From Oscillospiraceae bacterium (GTDB lineage Bacteria; Bacillota_A; Clostridia; Oscillospirales; CAG-272): a stretch of 13,499 nucleotides of DNA. Below are positions 5,963-13,326 of the stretch, piece by piece. The notes under the pieces are model-generated. The model was not told the DNA's origin, did no database searches, and saw nothing but the letters and a program-made list of their open reading frames with translations. Position 1 is the stretch's first letter, and each line of letters begins with the position of its first letter. The position numbers and the translations under genes are program-made. The stretch spans positions 1 through 13,499 of the forward strand of contig SVSO01000062.1 in the NCBI GenBank assembly GCA_015064195.1, in the 5' to 3' direction.

Positions 5963-7444
5963 TTATGCTTTTTTCGCGGTGAAGCTGCCCTGATAGGTGC
6001 CGAGGAAATCCTCTGCGGTCTTGCCGAAGCGCACATGAGCCACATCGCCGTTGAAGCCGAAGATGGCGTGGAAATTGCCGAAATAGCGGTCAATGATCTG
6101 CACGCGGAGAACGAGCTTATGGGGATCGTCCCACGCCGCCGATGCCGCGCAGTCGTACATGAAGCCGTCGGTGGTGCGCATACCGCCGCGGTCATTGGAA
6201 TAGCCAAGCTCCGGGAATTTTCCGAAAGCGTTGGTGGTAAGGCCAAAGCGGATCTGCTTGTCGCCCTGTGCATTGGTGTAGCGGAATACGCCCTCCTCAC
6301 CCTCGAAATCGAAGCGGAATTTGGTGATGCCCGTGGAATTTTCGGGGCAGAGGTAGGTCACGCCGGAAAGCTCCTTCTCAAAGTCGCTGTGTGCATCGCC
6401 GATTGCTGCCGCCAGCTTGAGGTCGGCAGTTGCGGATGCCAGCACAGCCTCAGCCGCAGGATCGGCAGGAAGCGGCTCGTTCTGCATATGATTGACGATG
6501 TAGTCGAACATGCCGTTGATGATGATGGATGCGCCGTTGCCGAAGCCCTGATTGTCGGCGGTGCAGACGAATACGAGGTCGCGCTCAGGCAGACCCACGG
6601 TGAACTGACAGCCCATGCCGTTGAAGGCGAAGCCGTTCTGCTCGGTGCGCCAGATCTGATAGCCGTAGCCGTGATGGTAGTGGGACACGAACGCAGTCTC
6701 CGAGTTGCCGGTGAGCTTGGAGGTGGCCTCACGCAGATAATCCGCGCTCATCAGCTGTTCGCCCTCGAATTCACCGTAATGGCTGACGAGATAGCCGCAG
6801 GATGCCATGTCGCGGGAGGTGCAGCAGAGTGCGGAATCGCCCCACGAATCGCCGTTGCGGGTTTCGAGCACGGTGGCGGTTTTGAACGTGCCCATGCGGT
6901 CAAACAGCTTTAATTTGAGATAATCCAGCAGTTTCATGCCGGCCAGCTTTTCCACCAGCGAGGAGAGCACCTGCGAGCCTGCGCTGTCGTATTCCCAGTA
7001 CGTGCCGGCGGGATAGGACTTGGAGCCGGCAGAGAAATACATATGGGTGCGGTCGGGATCGCTGTTGGTGAACCAATACGGGCAAGCGCCGGCGGTGGTC
7101 ATCATCAGCATATCGCGGACGGTCTGCTCCTTCAGATAGGGTGCGGCATCGGCGGGGGCGCGGCCGTCATCCTTGAAGAAATCGTACACCTTATCGGAAA
7201 GGGAGAGCTTGCCCTCCTCCATGAGCAGTCCGATGGCGATGGAGACATAGGATTTGGTCTGGGAATACATCCGGTGCAAAAAATCCTTATGGAAGGGTGC
7301 CCAGTAATACTCGGCGAAGATCTTGCCGTGACGCATGAGCAGGACGCTGTGCATGACAGCGCCGCGGCGATTCAGATACGAGATGTACTCGGCTACCTGA
7401 CGGGAGCTGACGCCAGCTTCTTCGGGGGTGATTTTTTCAAACAT
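5963..7444 (-). CDS. Beta-lactamase-fold serine hydrolase (class C / S12-like, NylB-like)
   Basis: A 493-residue serine hydrolase of the beta-lactamase/penicillin-binding fold. The nucleophile motif SxxK is SQTK (Ser61, Lys64), and the second motif is YDS (152-154) where YxN or YxS is usual. HHGYGYQIW (257-265) followed by GMGCQFTVGLPERDLVFVCTADN marks the third motif region and the following strands. This arrangement resembles esterases and 6-aminohexanoate-dimer hydrolases more than true beta-lactamases. A separate C-terminal domain (about 330-493) adds roughly 160 residues. No signal peptide is visible, so it is probably cytosolic. The start at 7444 is set by AAAGGAGAA five bases upstream; the frame extends to 7672 but crosses the promoter. 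It is divergent from the ABC operon and ends at the shared terminator. The substrate is unknown; drug resistance is not implied. Confidence 0.88.
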   Translation of the reverse strand: MFEKITPEEAGVSSRQVAEYISYLNRRGAVMHSVLLMRHGKIFAEYYWAPFHKDFLHRMYSQTKSYVSIAIGLLMEEGKLSLSDKVYDFFKDDGRAPADAAPYLKEQTVRDMLMMTTAGACPYWFTNSDPDRTHMYFSAGSKSYPAGTYWEYDSAGSQVLSSLVEKLAGMKLLDYLKLKLFDRMGTFKTATVLETRNGDSWGDSALCCTSRDMASCGYLVSHYGEFEGEQLMSADYLREATSKLTGNSETAFVSHYHHGYGYQIWRTEQNGFAFNGMGCQFTVGLPERDLVFVCTADNQGFGNGASIIINGMFDYIVNHMQNEPLPADPAAEAVLASATADLKLAAAIGDAHSDFEKELSGVTYLCPENSTGITKFRFDFEGEEGVFRYTNAQGDKQIRFGLTTNAFGKFPELGYSNDRGGMRTTDGFMYDCAASAAWDDPHKLVLRVQIIDRYFGNFHAIFGFNGDVAHVRFGKTAEDFLGTYQGSFTAKKA

Positions 7445-7455
7445 GATAGTTCTCC

Positions 7456-7469
7456 TTTGCGATAGCAAA
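7456..7469 (-). promoter_or_regulatory. Short inverted repeat in the serine hydrolase leader
   Basis: TTTGC-GATA-GCAAA forms a 5-bp dyad between the predicted transcription start (about 7474) and the start codon. The near arm overlaps the A residues of the AAAGGAGAA ribosome site. It could be a small operator or a weak RNA hairpin affecting translation. The stem is short and may be chance. Confidence 0.25.
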
Positions 7470-7480
7470 TTGTTTTCTTC

Positions 7481-7509
7481 ATTATAGCACATTCCCACAC
7501 GGTTGTCAA
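7481..7509 (-). promoter_or_regulatory. Consensus sigma-A promoter of the serine hydrolase gene
   Basis: Read on the - strand: TTGACA (7509-7504), a 17-base spacer ending in TGC, then TATAAT (7486-7481). Both hexamers match the consensus exactly at the ideal spacing, with an extended -10. Transcription should start near 7474, about 30 bases before the start codon. Such a promoter predicts strong basal expression unless it is repressed. Confidence 0.88.
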
Positions 7510-7587
7510 GAAAAGTTATTTTTTTGACAGCTGAAATATTCCGGCAAAAATTTACATAATATTCACAAATTCCCTTGCATTTTGTAG

Positions 7588-7593
7588 TATAAT
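7588..7593 (+). promoter_or_regulatory. Candidate -10 element for the ABC operon
   Basis: A perfect TATAAT at 7588-7593, but no convincing -35 at 16-18 bases; the nearest hexamer, TTCACA (7562-7567), would need a 20-base spacer. A start near 7600 would leave a leader of about 74 bases. That leader contains the dyad GCTTTG-7-CAAAGC (7600-7618), placed as an operator or small hairpin might be. The -10 call is moderate and the dyad is weak. Confidence 0.45.
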
Positions 7594-7673
7594 GATAGAG
7601 CTTTGCCGTTACCAAAGCAAATACCGGCGCGGCGGATTGCGGCTGATCCGTCCGGCGGAATTTTGGAGGCAAA

Positions 7674-8678
7674 ATGATTCAATTATCGCACATCAAAAAG
7701 AGCTTCCGTGTAGCGAAGCGGGAGGGCGGCCTCGGAAATGCCGTCCGCAGCTTCTTTTCACGGGAGTACGAGACCATCGAAGCCCTCGACGACGTGTCCT
7801 TCGAGATCGGCGACGGCGAGATCGTGGGCTACATCGGCCCCAACGGTGCGGGAAAATCCAGCACCATCAAGGTCATGTCCGGCATCCTCACCCCCGATTC
7901 CGGCGAATGCGTCATTAATGGCCGCGTTCCGTGGAAACAGCGGAAGGAGCACGTGGCAGAGCTTGGCGTGGTGTTCGGACAGCGTTCGGCCCTCTGGTGG
8001 GACGTTCCCGTGGCGGATTCCTTCGAGCTTCTGCGGGACATTTACGCCGTCCCGCCGGATGAATACCGGAAAAATCTCTCCCGGCTGACGGAAATGCTGG
8101 AGCTTTCCGAGCTTGCGAAGATTCCCGCCCGTCAGCTTTCTCTCGGGCAGCGGATGCGGTGCGAGATCGCCGCCGCACTGCTTCATTCGCCGAAGATCCT
8201 GTTTCTCGATGAACCGACCATCGGCCTTGATGCGGTATCCAAGCTGGCCGTGCGCGCATTTGTGTCCGAGCTGAACCGTGAGCGTGGGACAACGGTCATC
8301 CTGACAACCCACGATATGCAGGACATCGAAGCATTGGCGCGGCGGGTCATTCTCATCGGAAAGGGACGGATCCTGCTTGACGACAGTCTCGATTCCCTCC
8401 GTCATCGCATCGACACGAAAAAGCGGGTGACGGTGGAATGCTCCGGCGCATTTGACACCTCGGCCATTGCCGGGGCATCGGTGATCGCGCTGGACGATCA
8501 TCCCTTCACCGGCGGACGAATCGACGGTGCGCACAAGCTGGAGCTGGCGGCGGATGCATCGGCGGTGTCGGCCCTCATCGCTTCACTGTCGGCAGCCGTG
8601 GAGATCTCCGATATTTCCATTGGCGACACACCCATTGACGAGGTCGTGGCGGGACTGTACAAGGAGTTCTGCTCATGA
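7674..8678 (+). CDS. ABC-2 type transporter ATP-binding protein
   Basis: A 334-residue ATPase that would energise the two following permeases. Walker A is GPNGAGKS (residues 55-62), the Q-loop is Gln103 (FGQRS), the signature is LSLGQR (155-160), Walker B is ILFLDE (175-180), and the H-loop is His213 (TTHD). An N-terminal extension (about 15-36) precedes the core, and a C-terminal accessory domain (about 235-334) follows. This layout, with a DUF990 permease pair, matches the uncharacterised COG4586 group related to antibiotic and lipid exporters of the DrrA type. GGAGG at 7663-7667 sets the start. Its stop overlaps the next start (ATGA), so translation is probably coupled. The transport direction is likely export; the substrate is unknown. 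Confidence 0.93.
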   Translation: MIQLSHIKKSFRVAKREGGLGNAVRSFFSREYETIEALDDVSFEIGDGEIVGYIGPNGAGKSSTIKVMSGILTPDSGECVINGRVPWKQRKEHVAELGVVFGQRSALWWDVPVADSFELLRDIYAVPPDEYRKNLSRLTEMLELSELAKIPARQLSLGQRMRCEIAAALLHSPKILFLDEPTIGLDAVSKLAVRAFVSELNRERGTTVILTTHDMQDIEALARRVILIGKGRILLDDSLDSLRHRIDTKKRVTVECSGAFDTSAIAGASVIALDDHPFTGGRIDGAHKLELAADASAVSALIASLSAAVEISDISIGDTPIDEVVAGLYKEFCS

Positions 8679-9478
8679 CAAAGTATCTCTCCTTTTTCCG
8701 CATCCGCTTCGCCGCCGCGCTTCAGTATCGGGCGGCGGCTATCGCAGGTGTAGCCACCCAGTTCGCGTGGGGATTCATGGAGATCATCCTGTTTACCGCC
8801 TTTTATGAAGCAAATCCCGCCGCATTTCCCATGGACAGACAGGCGCTCAGCTCCTATGTCTGGCTTCAGCAGGCTACGCTGGCCATGTTTATGATGTGGA
8901 AATGCGACACATCCATTTTCACTGCCATCCGCGACGGCAGTGTGGCAATGGAACTGTGCCGGCCTTGCGACATCTACACCATGTGGTTTACGAAAAATCT
9001 TGCGTCCCGCCTTGCCGATACGCTTCTGCGGTGTGTGCCGGTCATCGCCGTTTCCGCCATTCTTCCCGCGCCATACGGCATGGCTTTGCCGGCTGATGCT
9101 ATGGCGGCGCTGCTGTTTGTGATCTCTGCCATCCTTGGCGTATTCGTGGTGCTGTCCGCTCTCATGCTTCTCTACATCAGTACATTTTTCACCATCAGTC
9201 ACACCGGCGTGCGGATGTTCGTCGCCACCATCGCCGAATTTGCATCCGGCGGCGTGGTGCCGCTGCCGTTCATGCCGGACGGCGTTCAGCGCGTGCTGGC
9301 GATCCTGCCCTTCGCGTCCATGCAGAGTACGCCCTTTCTCATCTGGGGTGGAACACTTGCCGGCCGTGACGCACTGATCGCCATGGGTCTGCAGGCATTC
9401 TGGGTCGTGGTGCTCACCGTTCTCGGCAGACTCTGGATGCGCGCCGCACTGAAAAAAGTCGTGGCACAGGGAGGTTGA
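8675..9478 (+). CDS. ABC-2 family permease (DUF990/COG4587-like)
   Basis: A 267-residue integral membrane protein with about six hydrophobic segments, the clearest at residues 21-43, 58-75, 114-131, 142-170 and 234-251. The cytoplasmic loop DGSVAMELCRPCDIY (87-101) and the segment EFASGGVVPLPFMPD (188-202) are features of the ABC-2 permeases grouped as DUF990. It would form the membrane channel together with the next gene product, also 267 residues, and the upstream ATPase. The start overlaps the ATPase stop by four bases, and AAGGAG lies upstream at the right distance. There is no solute-binding protein in the operon, which fits export. The family assignment is firm by motif; the cargo cannot be told. 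Confidence 0.9.
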   Translation: MTKYLSFFRIRFAAALQYRAAAIAGVATQFAWGFMEIILFTAFYEANPAAFPMDRQALSSYVWLQQATLAMFMMWKCDTSIFTAIRDGSVAMELCRPCDIYTMWFTKNLASRLADTLLRCVPVIAVSAILPAPYGMALPADAMAALLFVISAILGVFVVLSALMLLYISTFFTISHTGVRMFVATIAEFASGGVVPLPFMPDGVQRVLAILPFASMQSTPFLIWGGTLAGRDALIAMGLQAFWVVVLTVLGRLWMRAALKKVVAQGG

Positions 9479-9480
9479 AT

Positions 9481-10284
9481 ATGAAACACAACAAGCGCAT
9501 TGGCGCATTCCGGCTCTATTTCAAATTCCTCTCCATCCACTTCCGCTCGGCGATGCAGTACAAAGGCTCGTTCATCCTCACAGCGATCGGCCAGTTCCTG
9601 TCATCCTTCACCGTGTTTCTCGGCATTTATTTCATGTTCACCCGCTTCGATACGGTGAAGGGCTACACCTACAACGAATCGCTCCTCTGCTTTGCCACGG
9701 TTCTGACCGCATTTTCGCTGGCGGAATGCTTTGCTCGCGGACTTGACACCTTCCAGACGCTCATCCGGGGCGGCGAATTCGACCGCATCCTCGTACGTCC
9801 CCGGGGCGAGATCTTTCAGGTGGTGGCATCCAAAGCGGAATTCACCCGCATCGGACGGCTTCTGCAGGCACTTCTCGTCTTTGCCTACGCCATCCCCACC
9901 TGCGGCGTTGCTTTCACGCCGGACAAGATCGCGGTGCTGGTGCTGATGATCCTCTGCGGCGCACTGACTTTTTCCGGCACCTTCGTCATCTATGCGTCCA
10001 TCTGCTTTTTCACCACAGAGGGGCTGGAGTTCATGAACATCCTCACCGACGGCGTGCGGGAATACGGCAAATATCCCTTTGCAGTCTACGGCCGGGGCAT
10101 TCTCATGTTCCTCACCTTTGTCGTGCCCTACGCCATGGTGCAGTATTATCCCTTCCTGTATCTCCTCGACCGCGCACCGTCGCCGCTGTATGCGCTGACA
10201 CCGCTGCTGGCACTACTGTATCTCATCCCCTGTGCCATCATCTGGCGCATCGGTGTCAGACATTACCGCTCCACCGGAAGCTGA
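9481..10284 (+). CDS. ABC-2 family permease (DUF990/COG3694-like)
   Basis: The second 267-residue permease of the exporter. Hydrophobic segments lie at about residues 30-53, 64-80, 126-144, 149-176, 205-228 and 236-255. GEFDRILVRPRGE (98-110) is the cytoplasmic coupling loop equivalent to the DGSVAMELCRP loop of the first permease, and REYGKYPFAVY (193-203) is typical of the COG3694 type. The two permeases are weakly similar and would act as a heterodimer. ATG 9481 follows GGGAGG; a TTG at 9475 overlaps the previous stop and is less likely. A strong terminator lies 88 bases after the gene. Confidence 0.9.
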   Translation: MKHNKRIGAFRLYFKFLSIHFRSAMQYKGSFILTAIGQFLSSFTVFLGIYFMFTRFDTVKGYTYNESLLCFATVLTAFSLAECFARGLDTFQTLIRGGEFDRILVRPRGEIFQVVASKAEFTRIGRLLQALLVFAYAIPTCGVAFTPDKIAVLVLMILCGALTFSGTFVIYASICFFTTEGLEFMNILTDGVREYGKYPFAVYGRGILMFLTFVVPYAMVQYYPFLYLLDRAPSPLYALTPLLALLYLIPCAIIWRIGVRHYRSTGS

Positions 10285-10371
10285 TAAGGGAACGCCAATG
10301 GCGAGGCAGGATAAAGATAACCGGAAAAGAGCCCGGTTTGATGCCCAATGTCATTTTAGATAAGCCGCAAC
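10285..10371. other. Non-coding gap after the ABC operon
   Basis: No credible gene. It contains two weak dyads, CGCC-AAT-GGCG near 10295 and AACCGG-8-CCGGTT (10319-10338). Neither is followed by a T-tract, so they are probably not terminators. The transcript of the ABC operon should run through to the hairpin at 10372. Confidence 0.5.
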
Positions 10372-10413
10372 AAGCATTCGCCCCCTCGATTGACACCGAG
10401 GGGGCGAATGCTT
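10372..10413 (+). terminator. Strong intrinsic terminator of the ABC operon
   Basis: A perfect 17-bp stem: arm 10372-10388 (starts AAGCATTCG, ends CCCTCG), 8-base loop ATTGACAC (10389-10396), and arm 10397-10413. AATTTTG follows on the + strand. The stem is long and GC-rich at the loop end. It also sits 50 bases beyond the end of the converging GH39-like gene and may terminate that transcript, though the - strand side lacks a good T-tract. Confidence 0.82.
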
Positions 10414-10462
10414 AATTTTGTTCACACTTCGCTCTGGACAGGCAGGTTGAAGTCAATGCAGA

Positions 10463-11806
10463 TCACATTGCTTCCGATTTCTCGATCGTCACATAGACAA
10501 CCGCCCGTTCCGGAACATAAACGACGGGGATCATCACATCTCCGCGGAAAATTTCCGTTCTGGTCAGTATCATATCGTTGTCCGCGTCCAGCATATAGAA
10601 TTTTACCACTCTGCCGGGGGTAAGTCCATCAAACCGCAGCTCTGTCCACTGACCTTCTGCGGTTACATTGGAGAGCAGAACCCCGCAATTGTTTCTGTCC
10701 GCATCGGAAGCTGCACAGCAATACAGTGCTTCTCCGGCAGTTTCCGGTCGGTGATACTGCCCAAGCGACCAAAGATCGCCCCATGCACGAAGGGCAAAAT
10801 AGGGCTTCATCGGCTTGTTATCCTCCATCCGGAGCAGTCCGTTATAGGCACAGAAGCCGTGCGCATCATAGTACATGGCCGTATCCACAAGACCGCTGTT
10901 CTGGAGCACTGTCATAACGGCCGCAACATAGGAAGCTCCGTACATCGTTTTCTTTTCCAGATGACTGTGACCTTCCGCGCCGTAGTTCCACTCGTTCAGG
11001 CTGGATTCCGTCTCAGAAAATCCTTTGGCATCCAGTGTTTCCCGCACAAACTTCGCGTGTGTCAGCACTTCTTCCGGATCGCTGTTGTAAATGTGCCATG
11101 AATAGAAATCCAGCGGTGCATCATTTGCCTTTACCACATCCAGAAAATCTGTGAAATAGGGGACAAAGGATTTGTAAAAATCGTTCTGATTCTCCCGGGT
11201 GATCGCGTAGAAACCGCATCCGCCGTATCCGCCGATTTTCAGATGCGGGAAGCAGGCCTTCAGATGCTTCGCGGCCGTCACGTACAGATCAAAAAACTCT
11301 TCCTTTGTGCCTGACCACATGGGCGGATTTTCCGGTTCATTCCAGATTTCCCAGTCTTCGATGTTCCAGTCAAATCCGTCCGCCCAGCCCTCGTTATAGT
11401 GGCGGATCACGTGCTCACAGATCCGCGCCCATTTCTGATAATCCTTCGGCGGCATGGTATGGTATTTCTTGAAGCCCCAGTCGATCGTGATTCCGAGACG
11501 GTAAACAATTTTCGTTCCGGCCTTGACGATTGCGCCGATATAACTGTCCGTATGAGCAAAATCATAGCTTGCCGGATCGGTTTCGTCCGCATCAAAATTC
11601 GGAAAAATGTTGGGAATGTCCACAAAATGCGCACCGCCGTAGATTCCCATGCAGTCATGCAGTCTGGAATAGGGAATCTTCGCCTGCTGCAGGAATTTTG
11701 TGGCAAACGCACCTCTGTCACGGTGTGAGTAGGGCGCGCCGTCAACACCGTGAAGCGGACGGATCATGCCGTCTGAATGGGAAAAATCAAATGCTATCGT
11801 ATTCAT
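10463..11806 (-). CDS. Clan GH-A glycoside hydrolase, GH39-like (beta-xylosidase type)
   Basis: A 447-residue glycosidase with a TIM-barrel catalytic domain (about 1-340) and a C-terminal beta domain (about 370-447). The acid/base is Glu157 in WEIWNEPENPPMW, after strand 4, and the nucleophile is Glu272 in SSLNEWNYG. YSRLHDC (46-52) near the N-terminus and SWHIYN (236-241) before the nucleophile resemble GH39 beta-xylosidases. The assignment to GH39 rather than another clan A family is probable, not certain. There is no signal peptide, so it acts in the cytosol on an imported oligosaccharide. GGAGG lies three bases from ATG 11809 and six from ATG 11806; the second fits ribosome spacing better. 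It follows the solute-binding lipoprotein gene by 26 bases, so the two are probably one operon. Confidence 0.85.
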   Translation of the reverse strand: MNTIAFDFSHSDGMIRPLHGVDGAPYSHRDRGAFATKFLQQAKIPYSRLHDCMGIYGGAHFVDIPNIFPNFDADETDPASYDFAHTDSYIGAIVKAGTKIVYRLGITIDWGFKKYHTMPPKDYQKWARICEHVIRHYNEGWADGFDWNIEDWEIWNEPENPPMWSGTKEEFFDLYVTAAKHLKACFPHLKIGGYGGCGFYAITRENQNDFYKSFVPYFTDFLDVVKANDAPLDFYSWHIYNSDPEEVLTHAKFVRETLDAKGFSETESSLNEWNYGAEGHSHLEKKTMYGASYVAAVMTVLQNSGLVDTAMYYDAHGFCAYNGLLRMEDNKPMKPYFALRAWGDLWSLGQYHRPETAGEALYCCAASDADRNNCGVLLSNVTAEGQWTELRFDGLTPGRVVKFYMLDADNDMILTRTEIFRGDVMIPVVYVPERAVVYVTIEKSEAM

Positions 11807-11832
11807 CATAATCCTCCGTTTGTGGGTGGAGC

Positions 11833-13326
11833 CTATTCTACTGCTCCAATATCCTCGATCAGCTTTTCAAGATCAGCAAGTGCGCTCTCTTCCAGTGACG
11901 CATAGTCCGATGCAAAGGAGTTGCTGCCCTTCTTCACCGTATTGTACATCAGATCACCGATGCCGCCGATGCCGTAAATCTTTGTCGAATCAAACATGAC
12001 GCTGCTGAAGATCATATCCAGCATATCGGCACTGTCCGGATCATAGGTATACTTGGTTTTGCAGGAGATCTCAATATATGCAGGCAGCGAGGTTGTGGAT
12101 GCCTCATAGGAGAGTGCCTCCAGCACGAAGCCGGCGAAGTCCGGATCGGGTGTGGTGGACGGAATACCGAACAGCATACAGTGGACATCTGCGTGGTTAT
12201 AATAGCCCGCCTGCGCCTCGTCATATTTTGGGAAAGGAAGGATGCCGTAGTCGCTCGAACATCCAGCGGAAAAGTCTTTTAACATATGAGGAAAGGCAGT
12301 CGTGAAAAGTGCTCTGCCGGCTTCAAACACGCCGCCGGAAAAGCTCCAATGGCTGTCAAACGGGATCTTTTTGCCTTGCCATTCCTCGCAGGAGGAGGTA
12401 ACATAGTCTGGAACAGTGATGCTCAGCACCTTGTCCAGCACATCTACGGTATGCTCATTGTTGATCGCAAGTACGAGTTCACCGTCAACCTGCTGTATGC
12501 TTCTGACACCTGCTCCGACAGCCATCGCCACGCCGGCATTGTAGGAATCCATCGTAAGGCCGAACGAATCGTCACAATCTACTTTGCCATCGCCGTTCAG
12601 GTCATTTGCCGCCGCTTTACAGCCTTCCGCCATTTTATCCAGCGTCCATGCACCGTCCCGCACCATGTCGTAATAATTTCCAAGCGAAAACTGCTTCGCC
12701 ATATCCTTGTTAAAGACCAGCAGATACGCCCGGTTTTTGTCGCGCAGAGAGAAATCGCTGCTGGTAAAGAACACACGACCGTTGACTGCCACGGCATCAT
12801 TGACGTCCGGATTCCACCATTCCTTGGAAAAATCAATATGCTCCACATCATTCAGATCGTAGAACAAGCCTTCCCGCGATGCGCTTCCCATACCTGCGAG
12901 GTTGCAGAAAGCCAGATCATACAGATCCTCGCCCGCCAACGCCATGGTTCGCATATGGGCAAGCGTGTAGGTATTTCGATCGCCGGTAGCAACAAGATCC
13001 TGCACGATCTTTACATTGAATTTGTCCTCGACAGCGGTGTTCCGGCGGTAGATGGCATCGTTGACCACATCGCCGTTCTCCGCTTCTGCCCATATCTCGA
13101 AATTCACAAACTGCGGACGGTCGGGGTCATCAAAGCCCAGCACACGGAATTCCCGTCCGCCCCAGTTGGTGTCGGGCAGGTTGCAGACCGTGGACGGATC
13201 AACATTTGCGGTCGTCTCACCGCCGGAAGCAGTTGTATCCGTGGAAGTCGCGCCCTCACCGCAGGATGCAAGCAGCGATGCCAGCAGCAGAACAGCCAGC
13301 GACATAGAAATTGAACGGTTTTTCAT
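11833..13326 (-). CDS. Extracellular solute-binding lipoprotein (sugar ABC transporter type)
   Basis: A 497-residue lipoprotein that would capture a solute, probably an oligosaccharide, outside the membrane for an ABC importer. A basic start, a hydrophobic stretch (7-20) and the lipobox LASC give lipidated Cys22. A Thr/Ser/Gly linker (about 23-43) follows, then a family-1-like solute-binding domain. An EF-hand-like calcium loop, DLNGDGKVDCDD (242-253), has acidic or Asn residues at positions 1, 3, 5, 9 and 12; such loops are common in clostridial sugar-binding proteins. AGGAGG lies directly upstream of the start. No permease genes are adjacent: the glycosidase follows it and AT-rich DNA precedes it. 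The permeases must lie beyond the window or elsewhere. A xylo- or mixed oligosaccharide is suggested only by the GH39-like neighbour. Confidence 0.92.
   Translation of the reverse strand: MKNRSISMSLAVLLLASLLASCGEGATSTDTTASGGETTANVDPSTVCNLPDTNWGGREFRVLGFDDPDRPQFVNFEIWAEAENGDVVNDAIYRRNTAVEDKFNVKIVQDLVATGDRNTYTLAHMRTMALAGEDLYDLAFCNLAGMGSASREGLFYDLNDVEHIDFSKEWWNPDVNDAVAVNGRVFFTSSDFSLRDKNRAYLLVFNKDMAKQFSLGNYYDMVRDGAWTLDKMAEGCKAAANDLNGDGKVDCDDSFGLTMDSYNAGVAMAVGAGVRSIQQVDGELVLAINNEHTVDVLDKVLSITVPDYVTSSCEEWQGKKIPFDSHWSFSGGVFEAGRALFTTAFPHMLKDFSAGCSSDYGILPFPKYDEAQAGYYNHADVHCMLFGIPSTTPDPDFAGFVLEALSYEASTTSLPAYIEISCKTKYTYDPDSADMLDMIFSSVMFDSTKIYGIGGIGDLMYNTVKKGSNSFASDYASLEESALADLEKLIEDIGAVE

Noticed and set aside
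5960..6913. 317-codon open frame on the + strand opposite the serine hydrolase
   Set aside because: It starts inside the terminator region, has no ribosome site and mirrors the codon bias of the real gene.
5963..7444. Reading the SxxK protein as an antibiotic-resistance beta-lactamase
   Set aside because: No signal peptide, YDS instead of YxN, an extra C-terminal domain, and a motif layout closer to esterases and amide hydrolases.
7524..7529. TTGACA on the + strand as the -35 of the ABC operon promoter
   Set aside because: The only good -10 (7588-7593) is 58 bases away; nothing resembling TATAAT lies 16-18 bases downstream.
7559..7570. ATATTCACAAAT shared with 13397-13408
   Set aside because: A 12-base AT-rich match is expected several times by chance in a window of this size; it is not placed alike relative to the two genes.
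10319..10338. AACCGG/CCGGTT dyad as a terminator
   Set aside because: Only 6 bp with an 8-base loop and no T-tract; the 17-bp hairpin 34 bases further on is far better.
12286..13314. 342-codon open frame on the + strand opposite the lipoprotein gene
   Set aside because: The - strand frame has a lipobox, an EF-hand-like loop and a strong ribosome site; the + frame has no motif support.
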